From NCBI GenBank assembly GCA_032690845.1, contig CM064424.1:32598228-32662227 (forward strand): DNA of 64,000 nt, written 5' to 3'. The translations under genes and the position numbers were made by a program. Positions 32,862-45,426 of the stretch are shown here, one piece after another. The notes beneath the pieces are model-generated. The model ran no database searches, was not told the DNA's origin, and saw only the letters and a list, made by a program, of their open reading frames with translations. Source of the stretch: Eleusine coracana subsp. coracana. Lineage: Eukaryota > Streptophyta > Magnoliopsida > Poales > Poaceae. Numbering within the stretch: position 1 is the first letter of the stretch; every line of letters starts with the position of its first letter.

Positions 32862-35800
32862 TGTGACGCCCCTTCCCGGAGGATCGAGGTCCTGACGGTG
32901 CTGATAGCGCAGACACTTGATAATACAACATGGGTCCAAATTTAAGTTGAATATTACATGAATACGATAATTCAGAGTGCAGCGGAATAAAACAAGTTCA
33001 TGAATGTTTTGAAAACAGCGGAAGTGATAATGTTAAGGACTACAAGCTCAACGATACAACATAGTAATGGTTCATGCCCGAAGAACCATCACTCTAGCAA
33101 CACACAACATCACTGCGGCGGCAAGTTGGACTCCCAGTGGGCAGTCCAACCCTCAGGGACCTGCATGTCCCAAGGCAGCACATCTACACACAACTCTATT
33201 TCTTCATTACCTGAAAAACACAATGGCATAAAGCCTGAGTACTAATAACTCAGAAGACTTACTCGTCGGACACCTAGACATGCACATGCTCTAATAGGTG
33301 GCTTGTTTGAAAGGACTCGCACTAAGCAACCTATTAGTTCTATCAAGTTTTATTTACCAATTTAATGGGTTGAACTGAAATGTAACTTTAGTGGCAACAA
33401 TAAGATAATAGAACAATAAATAAAGTAAGTACAACAGAAGAGTAGTAATAATCATAATCAACAATAAACATCATAATCAATTTCCAAGTATCAAGTGCAA
33501 CTACGTGATTGGCGCGGTGACCAAGCGATACTCATTAATGCGAGGGATAGCAATTGCAATCGATTTACACCAGCTGGGAAAACCCGAGATGCATGACACA
33601 TACGTACCAATTAAGGTTGTATATGGCAACCTTTCGCAAGAAAAGCACGTACACCTCAGCCCAGGTGTGGTGACGTCGAGTGGGCATGCCGTTCTGCCAA
33701 TGGTACTTCATGGTCTGAACCGCCCACTCCAGCAGCGGAGGGTCAATGACCAACGCACCTTAACCGTCCTCAATGCAAGTGACCTTTAATGCTATATCGG
33801 TTTACTAGTGCCCATAAGCTAGCAAGCATTCGGTACTGTTCAATACTTGATCAAGGGGCCGACCATGGACGGGTCCTAGGTTCGACAAGACAGGACTACC
33901 GCAGTCAACACAAATGTGTTGCTACAACCTACGCATGCATTATCCCTACCCGGTCATAATATAAAATAAACTTCTTTTAATAATTCCTGTTCTAGTGGTC
34001 AAGTTCATTCCTTAGTATTAATAATACCTTCTTAACGAGACTAGCCATTACTAAGCATAGGGTGACAGTACCAATCCTACCAAGTTCTAAGACAATAGCA
34101 TAGGTCATTTGGATATCATGCAAGGTGGGTTTCAATCAACTCCTATGACCTAATGCAACAACAAGTATAGACACTAGTATTATTGTAAACTAGCAATATT
34201 TGTACGAAGGCGAATGCAAACCGGGGCTTGCCTGGATCAACACTAGTGTTAGCAACTTCTACTTCCTACTCTTGAGGGTCAACGTCCCTCTGAAAATCCT
34301 CTTCCTGCTCCTGGTTGTCGTTGCCTATATGATAGAATGGTATTTAATGGCATTAGCGAAATACCGTTGAATGCAATGACATGATGCATGCAAGCACATC
34401 GTGTTTTAATGTCAATTAAAAATTATTTTATGTTCTCGAACCCATATGCTTCAGAGAAGGTGGGTTGTTAATTAAGATTTTAGGTATATATATTCTTTAT
34501 GCAATTAAATAAGGTAAATAAGTGACATGGGCAATTAATTAATTAGCAAAACAAATTTATGTTTCTAGACATGTGTGATTTACTGTGTACAGAGGACTGC
34601 ATTAGTGATTTGTGTGCCATGTGGCAAGGGCAGATTATTTACAGAATAATTACTTGGATTAATCTAAGCAAAAACCCTAAATAAATTCCAGAGCATAATA
34701 TAATTCATATTTTGCCAAACCAAAATATGGGTGGTAGATGTTCATGTGTTTACTTAGCATGTCAAAAATCAAGATTTAATTCCATTCCTAGAATTTCTGG
34801 TGAATTAATTGGTGTTTGGACAATTAAACGAATCAATAAAATTATATGAATAGAGACATTGATTTGACATTTTACTAAATTAGAGTACCTCAGTGTGAAT
34901 CTAACAAAATTTTTTTGAGCAAAAATGGGTTTGAATTCAATTTACTATGAGTTTTCAAAGTTAAAAGCATTTTCTAGCCTTTTCCTGGTGTTTCTCGTTT
35001 ATGGGCTGCCACGTAGGCGCCAGATCAGTGCCACGCAAGCGACACGTCGGTGCCACATGGGCGACAATGAAGCTGCTAGCAGGCTTGCCGGAGCAGGGCG
35101 GCGCTCGGCCGGGAGCTCGCTGCACGGGGCGAAAGCTCGCCGTTGGGGTAGAGGACAGGCGCACGAAACAAGGCAGAGGGTTGGTGGAGTTTACGAGGTC
35201 AGAGACTCACCGGGGAAGGGTCGGCAATGAGGAGCGGCGAAAGGCAACCTTCGACGATGTCACGTGTTGGATAGAGGGCACCAAATGAAACACCGTCTGT
35301 TCCTAAAGCTTCACGGGGATGAGGCGATTACTGGCAGCAAGATGGTTGGCGTCGAGGAGCACCGGAGCATAGAGCTCGCTGTGGAGGCGACAACGATCGG
35401 CTGAGAACAGGGCAACGGCAGGGGAAATTTTAGAACATCAGCTACCTTGTGCAAGAATTCCAAGGAAAAAACCGGTTAGGCGCGCTCGGCAAAGAGTTGC
35501 GCACGAAGATAAGGAGAAAAGAGGAGGTGAGGCTCACCAACGGCCGAGAATTTGGGCTACCACCGATGGAGTTTGCCGAAGATTGATTTCCTATGCCTGA
35601 GCAAATTCCGTCCGATTATCAATGGGAATGAGGCCTTAGCAAGGTGTGGGAGGGAGAAGGGAATGAGTACGCATTGGTTTGAGGTATCGGTGAGGTTCGG
35701 TGGCGATGGGTGAGCAGGGTAGCAAGGTCACGCTCGGGGCAGCAATGGGAAAGAGTGGGGAGGGAGAAAAGGACCCGAGAGGATGTCTTAACGGCTGGGA

Positions 35801-36625
35801 GGGAATCCGGGGTGGGGTGGCTCGGGGTCGCGCTAGGTCAGCGCATCGAATTGTGTAGAAGAGGCGACAGGAGCGGCAGGGTGCACGGGTTGGGCGAGCG
35901 AGCAAGCAGCAGCCATGTCGGTGAGCAGAGCGGCCGAAATTGAAGACGGGGTGGTGTCCGTAGCTGGGGAAACGGGGAGAGAGAGAGAGAGCAGAGGGGA
36001 CGGGGTGAACGTTGATGCCCTATAGCAACGTGGAGTCCGGGGGGGGGGGGGGGGGGAGGAGGTAGGCGCGTTGGCGTGCGGCAGAGAGGCAGGCGTCGGC
36101 AGGGGGCTCTGCGCCAGTGAGGTGGAAGAAGAAGGAGATCTCCCTCTGTGCCACCCCCCCCCCCCCCCCCCCAAAGTTTCAGATCTTCACAACTAGGTCC
36201 CTGACTCAGTTTAATAGTTTAAAATAGCTAGAAAATGTCAGAACTGGTAAAAATTGGTGTGCTGGCTATTTAAATAGTGGAGAACACTCTGGTGAAGTTT
36301 ATTTCTGTTTTTCATAAAAATATTTTTAGAAATTAATAATTTCCTTAAATTGATGCTTAAGCATTAATTAATTAATTGTGGCTTTTGCAATTCAGATAAA
36401 ATGCTCAATAAATTCATAATGTTCTAATTTACTGTTACCAAGTTGTTTATGAAATTATTTGGCATAAGTTGGATTGAAATTTTTGGGTTGTTTCAATAAA
36501 TTGCTTGCAGGGTTTTATTTGCCTAGAATTAATTCAATGGGTGGCCTCTATCATTTCATGCTATGCAATTCATGATTTGTGCTTAACATGCTTGTTAAAC
36601 AGAAGTGAGACACCTGGGTGTCACA
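32862..36625 (-). repeat. 5' LTR of the chromovirus (3764 bp)
   Basis: It begins TGTGACGCCCC and ends GGGTGTCACA. It is homologous to 20046-24585 but lacks the nested solo LTR and therefore shows the empty site. In the best-aligned stretch I checked (33001-33146 against 20183-20328) there are about a dozen differences and all are transitions. It carries expanded G and C homopolymers near 36039-36172. Confidence 0.92.
36039..36172. repeat. G18 ... C19 homopolymer pair
   Basis: A run of 18 G (36039-36056) and a run of 19 C (36154-36172) lie 97 bases apart, so they are inverted-repeat partners. The sister LTR has only 7 G and 5 C at the equivalent places (about 24028 and 24125). Expansion by slippage, or an assembly error at homopolymers, are both possible. 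Confidence 0.8.
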
Positions 36626-38398
36626 GTAAGTGAACAAGGAGGAGAAGTTGAAAATTCATGGAGAGTGAAGAAAACATCAAACAAACCTCTCCATGATGGA
36701 CCAACTGTTTGGTCAGTTCAACATCAATTCAACCACCGTAGTGAAGGCATTCTAAGCTTGAAGTCTTGCAAAGACCCAAGCTTGGGGAGGTACGTGAAAC
36801 ATGATGCGCCATTTATTCTACCCTCTCGCCCTCTTTCTATAGTTGAGTAGCTAATTAAGAAAAATCAAAAAGATTCTTAGTTTAGATAAAACTTTGAGAA
36901 AATAGGAAAAAATATTATTATTTGCTTTCAAGGAAAACCATAAAAATTTGCAAAACCAAAAAGATTTCCTATTTCCGAATAAAATTGATAACTTAGTCTC
37001 TACCTTGCCTATGGAAATGATGAATAGTTGCTCTACTAGATCCCTTTGAGTCTCAAGGATACAACCTCTACTCCTCATTTTTGTGGGCGGTGGTAGATCT
37101 GCATGATGATAATGCTAGTCCCTCTATGTTCTAGTGGGTGCAAAATGGCCATGAAACACTAGGTCTAGTTGTTGGAGTTTATTATATGACATGTTTTTGA
37201 TGAGTCTATGATTTCCTCATGATTAGAGTCCAACGATCTCTTTCAAAACCATGCTGCAACAAAAAATCCCTACTTGGTGCAGATCTTTCCTATGATAGAA
37301 AATTTCCTACCATGGCCAAACATTAATTGTAAACCCACATTCATGCCATCTATGTCTACGTTGAGTTGAGTTAGGATTTGATCCTTATGAGGGACTTGCA
37401 CCTCCAAAGCCAATCATTTTCCTTCGCATCATCTTTGAGTTCTAGTCAAGAGATATTCTCGATAGCAGTTCTAGATATGCGTATGAGTATGAAAGATTGA
37501 TGGACACAAGACACGAGGTTTATACAGGTTCGGGCCTCCTAAAGGATAATAACCCTACGTCCTGTTTGGTGTTTCTATATTGCTAGGGTTCATACTAGAA
37601 ATAGGGTTCCAATACGAGTCTCTGTCTTGCCGAAGGCCCCCTGCCCCCCTTATATATCCGAAGGGTAGGGGTTTACATGGTAATCTTTTAGTCAGTTACA
37701 ATAGATCCTATCTATCCAACATATCTGCTAACCTAACTTGCTGCTTACTCAAACAAGTATTTAAGCAAATATCTTCTGGGCCGAATACACCATAGCCATG
37801 CCCCCAGCCCACTCGACCAGTTAGCTGAGTGGTTAAGTATCCCGGGTATATATGTCCCACAGTAGCCCCCAAGCACTTTCCATTTTGAATCGTTGCCTTG
37901 ATTTGCCTCGATGTCTTATGAAATTGGAAAGTGCTTTTTCTATTACTTCTGATAACTCTTCTTCATAAGCGCCTGAAAAAGACATAGCCTATGAATATAG
38001 CCCCCAACTCAGAAGGTTGTTGAGTCTATACCGAAGCAACTTTTGAGTTATTGAAAAAATATCCAATAATCAAAATTAATCTTGTCCCTCAACACAAAAG
38101 GGCATAATGACATCTGAATCTTTCGATTTGTCAACTAAACTAACAAGCTCCATATTTTGCTAAATTTCTCCCATTCGCCGAGTGATGCATCACTAAATTA
38201 ATAATGACATCCACAATGCCAAATCATCCTTGATCTGAGTGATTTATCATAAAATTCAATTGACATAGCCCCCAAGATTGGTGATGTATCAATTGTAGTA
38301 ATATAGTACAAAAAATACAGCCCCCAAGATTTGTGCCAAGATAATCCGAGTGATTTTATCACGAAATATCAAAAGGTACAATTTCCAAGGTTGAAATT
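36626..38398. other. unclassified gypsy-like non-coding sequence
   Basis: No supported gene is present. The segment 36760-36800 contains AAGCTTGGGGAGG, which resembles a polypurine tract of Athila/Tat elements. The phrase AGCCCCCAAG recurs at about 37865, 38269 and 38321 (with AGCCCCCAACT at about 38001), a feature of some grass gypsy LTRs on the antisense strand. The segment 37500-37700 (TTTATACAGGTTCGGGCC, TATATATCC) looks like LTR leader sequence. I could not place LTR ends. Confidence 0.4.
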
Positions 38399-39319
38399 TG
38401 ATGAGGACATCACTCCTAAGGATACATGCAATACTCCTCTAATTCTGGACTTGCAAGGTCCAATGACTAGAGCTCGTGCACGACGACTAAATTTAGAGGT
38501 GAGCTCGTTCCTACGTTTTTCATTATATGTCACTTTTGACATTGGTTTGCTACCTAATGATTATATTGTAATTAGGAACCATGGAGAGGACCAGGAGATG
38601 ATGGGAGAAGGACTTGGAGACGTGGAGGACCAGCAAGGACGTGGAAGCCAAGGTGGAGGCCCAAGCAAAACAGACTTCGAGTCCGTCTCGGGGCTCAGGA
38701 CCAGTCTGCACTAAAATGGATGCCCAGGACGCATACTGACTCGGATTTGGACGTTCTACATATGCACGGAAAGATAAGAAGAAGACCTTTCCAATGATGC
38801 CAGTCTCATATCAAAATTCATCCAGAGTCATCGGGAATTGTTGAACAAGAGAGGGTCCAGAATCTGTTTTGGTGCTGCGTCACCTGTTTTTGGCCTTTGG
38901 GCTTTGTATCTAGTTGAGCCCAATTAGGGGTGCGTCCAGAGGGTCTTGCATGACCCTAGGGTCTTCATATAAAGCCGCCACCGCACTATTAGGGTTTGGG
39001 TTTTGCTTAGATTATTCTGTTCATAAAAGTTTCGCCGTCATCATGGTTCGTGAGACCCCAACTTCTTGAGATTCATAATACATCTGCAATTGTGTTGCCT
39101 TCTTCTTTGTTCTTGCTTGTGTTCTTGATTCGCAGGCAGGGATTAGCCTTCTTGGCAAGGTCAATCATTTTAGGACGGTTGATAACCAGAGGAGACGTCG
39201 TGCTGTGATTGCGGGGTTTAGAACATGCTGTTCTGAAGGTGGATCGATTTGTGTGTCGCCTCCGACCAAATCAACGTATCCAGAACCTTTCGGAAGATCG
39301 GGAACCCTTGTCCACATCA
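38399..39319 (+). repeat. 5' LTR of CRM-like copy B (921 bp)
   Basis: It runs from TGATGAGGACATC to CCACATCA, the same limits as the copy A LTR. A piece of the pol C-terminal frame (to 38714) is therefore present here too, as an untranslated relic at the 5' end. The TATA box is at 38968. Confidence 0.9.
38968..38974 (+). promoter_or_regulatory. TATA box in CRM-like LTR
   Basis: TATAAAG lies about 570 bases into the LTR. Copy A and the 3' LTR of copy B have ATATACA at this place, so it is the best-preserved promoter of the three. Confidence 0.5.
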
Positions 39320-39337
39320 AGTTGTAATTAGAGCTTC
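39320..39337 (+). other. degenerate primer-binding site of copy B
   Basis: AGTTGTAATTAGAGCTTC follows the LTR end. It matches the usual Met-tRNA site at its GAGC end but has changes in the middle, so priming efficiency was probably lost. Confidence 0.65.
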
Positions 39338-40418
39338 AGGTGCACCATCAGGTTTGCACTAGCCTTAGTTAATTTCGTTTTGTGTTCATCCTATCATCCA
39401 CAGAAAAGCCAAAAAAAAAAAAAAAATCTCCCCTCCGCCCATAACCACATGTTTAGCCTTTGCATATTTTAATTTCAGAGTCCGTCGTGTTGAGTTTGTG
39501 CCCTAGTTTTTGTTTAGTCGCTGGTTTCGTTTGTGTTTTTGTCATCAGTAGTGTTTCCCTTGCAACTCTAGTCGTCATCCCCTTCACCATCCTCTGTTCT
39601 ATCGGCTTTGTGTGCTAGGGTTGATTGATCGATACACCCACCCTAATCCGACCCTCAAACACCTCGGACCAATCCCCACAATTCCACTTTCCGCTGCATC
39701 CACGTCGCCAAAAAAAATCTTACCTGATTCCAAACCTGACCCATAACCCGACTCGGGTTTCTGGAAAACCGACTCTGACCCCCCTTCGGTAAAACGGGCA
39801 TAACTTTTGCTCGGTTGTCCGTTTTGGCTGAAATATTTACAGGAGATTCTTGACTCAAAATTGAGCATACCCCCACTACCTCTGTTTGAGCTGAAATTTT
39901 TGTGGATTCTCCTCTATTGTTAGTGAGGTTGGAGGAAAAATATCAAAAAAATAAAATCAAAAAAAAAATAAAGTTGGGATTTCTACTAGTGCTACATCTA
40001 TCCCCTTGAAATTTCTGGATTTGGTTGTTTTTGCACTTAGCCCCCTGTTATCGCCTGTTGTACCTTTGTCCCCTTGTTTCTACTTTGCTATCACTACTGT
40101 TCTAGGACATACTTAGACCAACAACTAGGGACAAGTTACTTGGGCACTTATTCAGCTTTACTATCTTTTTTTGATTTAGTACCACTCATATATATATATT
40201 TGGCCTTCCTAGCTCTACATATTTCTTCTGGACAGCACACAGGTTATTTGTGACCCTTGCAATCATGGAACACATCTCTCTGGTATCCTTTGCTTTGCTT
40301 TTCAGAACTTTGTAAGAGCTTTGTAAGGAGTCTCCTTTTGCTGTGGTTGAGAGGCAACCACTGCTTAGCTGTTTTGTAGGGATAACCTTCACTGTTTGTT
40401 TCTTATTTTGGTGTTGTG
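39338..40418 (+). other. 5' leader of CRM-like copy B
   Basis: The leader between PBS and gag has no supported gene. It holds (A)18 near 39409-39426 and an A-rich patch near 39940-39970. The minus-strand frames at 39599-39876 have no domain. Confidence 0.55.
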
Positions 40419-41760
40419 ATGGCAGGAAGTGATGACGGAGAGATAGCTTCACCCTCACAATTTGCTGAGTGCGTGAGCCAAGAGCAGCTCCAGAAGGCTT
40501 TGCAGGCTGCTCAAAGTGATTTGGCAGAGACGATCACCAGAGCCGTTACTGATGCGGTCAGCAAGCTTCACATTGGAGAAAGCATCGAGCGGTTAGAGAA
40601 GCGGGTCTCTAAGTTAACTGATCAGGTTGTCGCGTTGGAGACCGCTCCTAAAACCAACAATACGAACACCAATAATAACAACAAACGATGTTGAAGACGT
40701 CCATGATGAAGACATGGTGTATAAGGCTGATGGCACCATGGATAGGTCAGGTACAAGGACCGCACGATTACGACATTGTTTGCAACATAATACTCAAGGT
40801 ATGGGTGGTTTCCATAACTACAATCGTCGTCCACACGGTAACTATGCTCCAGATGACCCGTATGCTAAAATTAAGTTTTCAATTCCTTCGTTTTCGGGTC
40901 AGTATGATGGTGATGTTTATCTTGATTGGGAGATGTCTGTAGAACAAAAATTTAATGCCCCACCTTGTTCCTGAACAACATAGAGTTAGACAAGCTACTA
41001 GTGAGTTTAAGGACTTTGCTATTGTTTGGTGGAGTGGTCTAGCTGCTGAACTAATTTGCCTACTACTTGGGAAGAACTTAAGGTAGCAATGCGTGATCGT
41101 TTTGTTCCTCCTTCTTTTATAGAGAGATTCGTAATAAACTGCAGCGTTTAGAACAAGGGATAAAACTGTTCAGGAGTACTTTAGTGAGCTTCAGAAGGGT
41201 TTGATTCGTTGTGCTGTAGTTGAAAAGTAGAGGATCAGATTGTCACTTTTATTCTGGTTTAAGAAAAGAAATTCAGGACATCCTTGATTATAAAGAAATA
41301 TTATACCCTCACCCAGTGTCTCCAGTATGCTATGCTTGTAGAGAAAGAATCACAGGGACTTTTCTAGGCTTTTGAGGAGTACAGCACGTCAAGGAAATCC
41401 TACCCCCCCATGCTCGACGGGGACTTCGGGGCTGCCCTGGCCAGTCTTTCCGGCCGCCCCCACCAGCAGCTACCAAGGGAAACCAGTGTTGTTTCTGCAG
41501 CCCCAAGATCAGCCCCTACGCCTTCTACGTGCTCAGGTAAACTTTTGTGCAGGTACCACCTAGTAGTGCCTCCTCTGTTGCTTCGATAGGGCGCACTACA
41601 GGGATTCAGATGCCACCACTGCCATGGACTTGGTCATGTGCAAAAAGATTGTCGAAGTAGGCGGGCATATGTGGCGACAGACGACGGCGGTTACATGAGC
41701 ACCTCCGATGTGGAGGATGAGGAGGAGGACCTCGCTGCCACTAGCAGTGACCTCGTCCTT
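40419..41760 (+). pseudogene. gag of CRM-like copy B
   Basis: ATG at 40419 begins MAGSDDGEIASPSQF, the true gag start that copy A lacks in this window. A predicted coiled coil (about 40570-40650) comes first, then the gag core after a frameshift near 40690 (IKFSIPSFSGQYDGD near 40868). Further single-base losses follow near 40965, 41052 and 41115. The zinc knuckle near 41610 keeps its CHHCHG start, unlike copy A. An Asp/Glu-rich segment follows. Confidence 0.85.
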
Positions 41761-42540
41761 GGAGGCGGAGACACCACGGGATACATGAACATTATGTTCA
41801 ACGTGTCCTTAGCACACAAGTTCATCAGCCCGAGACGATGCAGCGCCACAACTTGTTCCAGATTTTCTTCGTCATCAAGAACCACCGAGCACGTGTCATC
41901 ATTGATGGAGGGAGCTGCAATAACTTGGTGAGTTCTGATATGGTCAACAAGCTTGCTTTGACCACATGTCCACATCCACATCCGTACTACATTCAGTGGT
42001 TAAACGACTCTGGCAAAGCTAAGGTAATACAAACTTACAGAGTTCCTTTTTCCATTGGTTCTTATGTTGATTCTGTTGATTGTGATGTCGTACCCATGCA
42101 AACTTGTTCACTTTTATTGGGTAGACCTTGGGAATTTGATAATGATGCTGTACACCATGGTAGAAGTAATAAGTACACTTTTATGCATAAAGGAACTAAA
42201 ATTACTTTGTTACCAATGACCCTGCTGAAATTATACAAGCTGATTTAGAAAGAGCTGCTAGTTTGAAAAAATAAGGTCCTGAAATTCAACAACCTGTTAA
42301 TTCTAATTCTACACCTGGTAATGTTAATGATTCTTCAAGTTCTAAGGGTGCTGGAATTAATTACAAGGTCTTCATGTCTTGCACCAAAATATAGCATGCT
42401 GAAATTTCTGATAATGATGATATTTGCTATGCTTTGATATGCAAAGAAGCTTTGTTTTCGCTTGATGATATTACTGCTAGTGCTGTGCTCCTGCTGTCAC
42501 TAACCTTTGCAGGAGTATGAGGATGTTTTTTCCAGCTGAG
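41761..42540 (+). pseudogene. aspartic protease of CRM-like copy B
   Basis: The active-site block ARVIIDGGSCNNLVSSD is at about 41890-41940, followed by SLLLGRPWEFD near 42115. The frame starting near 41838 runs 136 codons and then breaks at a base change near 42240. It is followed by a degraded linker with frameshifts before RT. Confidence 0.82.
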
Positions 42541-43840
42541 ATACCCCCGGGATTGCCACCTTTGAGAGGGATTGAGCATCAATTGATTTGATTCCGGGTG
42601 CTACTTTGCCAAACCGTGCTGCTTATAGGACCAACCCTGAGGAGACTAAGGAGATACAACAACAAGTTCAAGACCTTTTGGATCATGGGTATGTTCGTCA
42701 ATCACTTAGTCCTTGTGTTGTTCCTGTACTTTCGGTTCCTAAGAAAGATGGTACTTGGCGTATGTGTGTAGATTGTAGAGCCAGTAATAATATTACTATT
42801 AGGTATCGTCATCCTATTCCTAGGCTAGACGACATGCTTGATGAGTTATGTGGTGCTATAATTTTCAACTAAAATTGATTGCGTAGTGGCTACCATCAAA
42901 TTAGAATGAAACTTGGAGACGAATGGAAAACAGCTTTTAAAAACCAATTTGGATTATATGAGTGGTTAGTAATGCCTTTTGGTTTAACTAATGCACCTAG
43001 TACTTTCATGCGCTTGATGAATCAGGTTTAAGAGCTTTCATTGGCAAATTTGTGGTAGTTTACTTTGATGATATCTTGATTTATAGCAAATCCATAGATG
43101 AACATATGAATCATTTGTGTGCTATTTTTGATGCTTACGAGATGCACGTTTAGTTGGTAACCTTGAGAAGTGCATCTTTTGCACGGACTGACTCTCTTTT
43201 CTTGGCTATGTTGTGACTCCACGGAATTGAAGTGGATGAGTGCGAAGATTGAAGCCATAAGAGCTGGCCTGTACCAAAAACTATCACACAGGTGAGGAGT
43301 TTTCTTGGTCTTGCAGGTTTCTACCGCCGCTTTGTCAAGATTTCAGCGCCAATGCTGCACCATTGCATGAGTTGATAAAGAAGGGCATTGATTTCCATTG
43401 GGGTAAGGTATATCATGAGTCTTTGATGCTTTGAAGGATAAACTTACACATGCACCATTGCTGCAATTACCTAATTTGATAAGATTTTTGAGCTTGAAAT
43501 GTGATGCTAGTGGTATAGGCATTGGTTGGTGTTTTGATGCAAGATAGTAAACCTGTTGCATACTTAGTGAGAAAATTACTGGGCATGTTTGAATTACTCC
43601 ATGTATGAGAAGGAATTGTATGCACTTGTATGTGTTAGAGACATGGCATCATTATTTGTTGCCCAAAGAATTTGTTATTCATTCTCATCATGAATCACTT
43701 AAGAATATTCGTTCTCAATGTAATTTGAACCATAGACATGCTAAATGGATTGAGTTTATGAGGTCTTTTCCTTACATTATTAAACATAAGAAAGGGAAGG
43801 ATAATGTGATCGCTGATGCTTTATCTAGGCGCTATACTTT
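42541..43840 (+). pseudogene. reverse transcriptase and RNase H of CRM-like copy B
   Basis: [12 protein letters not shown] (about 42757) and the catalytic-box coding sequence TACTTTGATGATATC (43060-43074) are present. The fragment 42588-42872 is the longest RT piece; a one-base insertion near 42865 ends it. Later frames are broken near 43130, 43215, 43340 and 43545. RNase H is recognised from DASGIG at about 43503 and [12 protein letters not shown] near 43635. Confidence 0.83.
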
Positions 43841-45426
43841 ATTGTCTCAACTTGATTGTAGAATTTTTGGACTTGAGGCAATTAAAGAACAATATGCTGC
43901 TGATGTTAATTTTAAGGATGTATTGCTGCATTGTAAGAAGGTCGTGCATGGAATAAATTGTGTGAATGATGGATTCTTGTTTAGAGCTAACCGCCTATGC
44001 GTTCCAGTTGGTTCCGTTCGTCTTTTGTTGTTACAGGAGGCACATGGAGGTGGATTGATGGGTCATTTTGGTGCCAAGAAGACGGAGGATATTTTGGCCA
44101 CACACTTCTTTTGGCCAAGGGAGAAAAGATATTGAGCACTTTGTTGCTCGCTGCACTACATGTCAAAAAAGCTAAGTCTCGCTTGAATCCACATGGTTTA
44201 TACATGTCACTTCCTGTTCCTTCTATTCCTTGGGCGGATATTTCTATGGACTTTGTTTTAGGACTGCCTAGGATTAAGAGGGGGAGTGATAGTATTTTTG
44301 TTGTTATGGATAGATTTTCTAAGATGGCACACTTTATACCATGTCATAAGACTGATGATGCTAGTTATATTGCTGATCTCTTTCTCAAAGAAATTGTACG
44401 TTTGCATGGTATGCCTTGTACTATTGTTTCATATCGTGATGCAAATTCTTGAGTCACTTTTGCATGCTTTGGAATAATTTGGGTACAAAGTTGTTGTTTT
44501 CTACAACTTGTCACCCACAAACTGATGGACAAACTGAGGTGGTGAACCGCACTTTGGATACTATGTTGAGAGGTATTTTGAAGAAAATTTGAAGCAATGA
44601 GAAGAATGTTTGCCTCATGTTTAGTTTGCATATAATCGCGCAACACATTCTACTACCAAGGTAAGTCCTTTCAAGGTAGTGTATGGTTTTCATCCCCGTA
44701 CTCCACTTGATATACTTCCTCTACCTATTCATGAGAGTTCATGTTGATGCTAAGGAACGTGCTGAATTTATTTTGAAAATGCATGAGACCACTAGACTTA
44801 GCATTGAAAAGATGAATGACAAGTATAAAATTGCTGGTAGTAAATGTAGAAAAGAAGTAAAACTTGATGTAGGAGATTTAGTATGGTTACACTTGAGAAA
44901 AGATAGATTTCCAGATTTGAGAAGTCTAAATTAGTGCATAGAGCTGATGATCCTTTCAAAATAACTGAGAAGATTAATGATAATGCATACAAACTTGAGT
45001 TGCCTCCCGAGTTCGGGGTTAGTCCTACTTTTAACATTTCAGATTTGAAACCATACTTGGGAGAAGAGAATGAGCTTGAGTGGAGGACGACTCCACTTCA
45101 AGAGGGGGAGAATGATGGACATCACTCCTAAGGATACATGCAACACTCCTCCAATTCTGGACTTGCAAGGTCCAATGACTAGAGCTCATGCACGACAACT
45201 AAATTTAGAGGTGAGCTCGTTCCTACGTTCTTTATTATATGTCACTTTTGAGAATGGTTTGCTACCTAATGATTATATTATAATTAGGAACCATGGAGAG
45301 GACCAGGAGATGATGGGAGAAGGACTTGGAGACGTGGAGGACCAGCAAGGATGTGAAAGCCAAGGTGGAGGCTCAACCAAAACCGACTTCGAGTCTGTTT
45401 CGGGGCTCAGGATCAGTCTGCACTAA
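43841..45426 (+). pseudogene. integrase of CRM-like copy B, running into the 3' LTR
   Basis: The frame 43605-44135 covers the end of RNase H and the zinc-binding region. A base loss near 44122 shifts it, and the core follows in another frame with [12 protein letters not shown] and [15 protein letters not shown] (about 44310-44345), the piece that copy A has lost. The E-containing block TDGQTEVVN (about 44530) is separated by breaks near 44450 and 44585. The C-terminal segment continues through PPT and LTR to the TAA at 45424-45426. Confidence 0.84.
45100..45112 (+). other. polypurine tract of CRM-like copy B
   Basis: AAGAGGGGGAGAA lies directly before the LTR's TGATGG. It is equivalent to the copy A tract with one purine-to-purine difference. 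Confidence 0.83.

Larger units (their letters stand above)
20046..36625 (-). mobile_element. Tekay-like Ty3/gypsy chromovirus with very long LTRs and pre-gag ORFs
   Basis: Both LTRs are present: 32862-36625 (5' on the minus strand) and 20046-24585 (3'). Between them, on the minus strand, lie a PBS, two related accessory ORFs, gag, protease, RT, RNase H, integrase with chromodomain, and a polypurine tract. Inverted ends TGTGAC/GTCACA are clear. The span is 16.6 kb, or about 15.8 kb without the solo LTR nested in the 3' LTR. The flanking five bases do not match (GCTAG against GTAAG), so no clean target-site duplication is seen. The chromodomain and LTR size point to the Tekay/RIRE3 group; that is inference. 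Confidence 0.9.
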
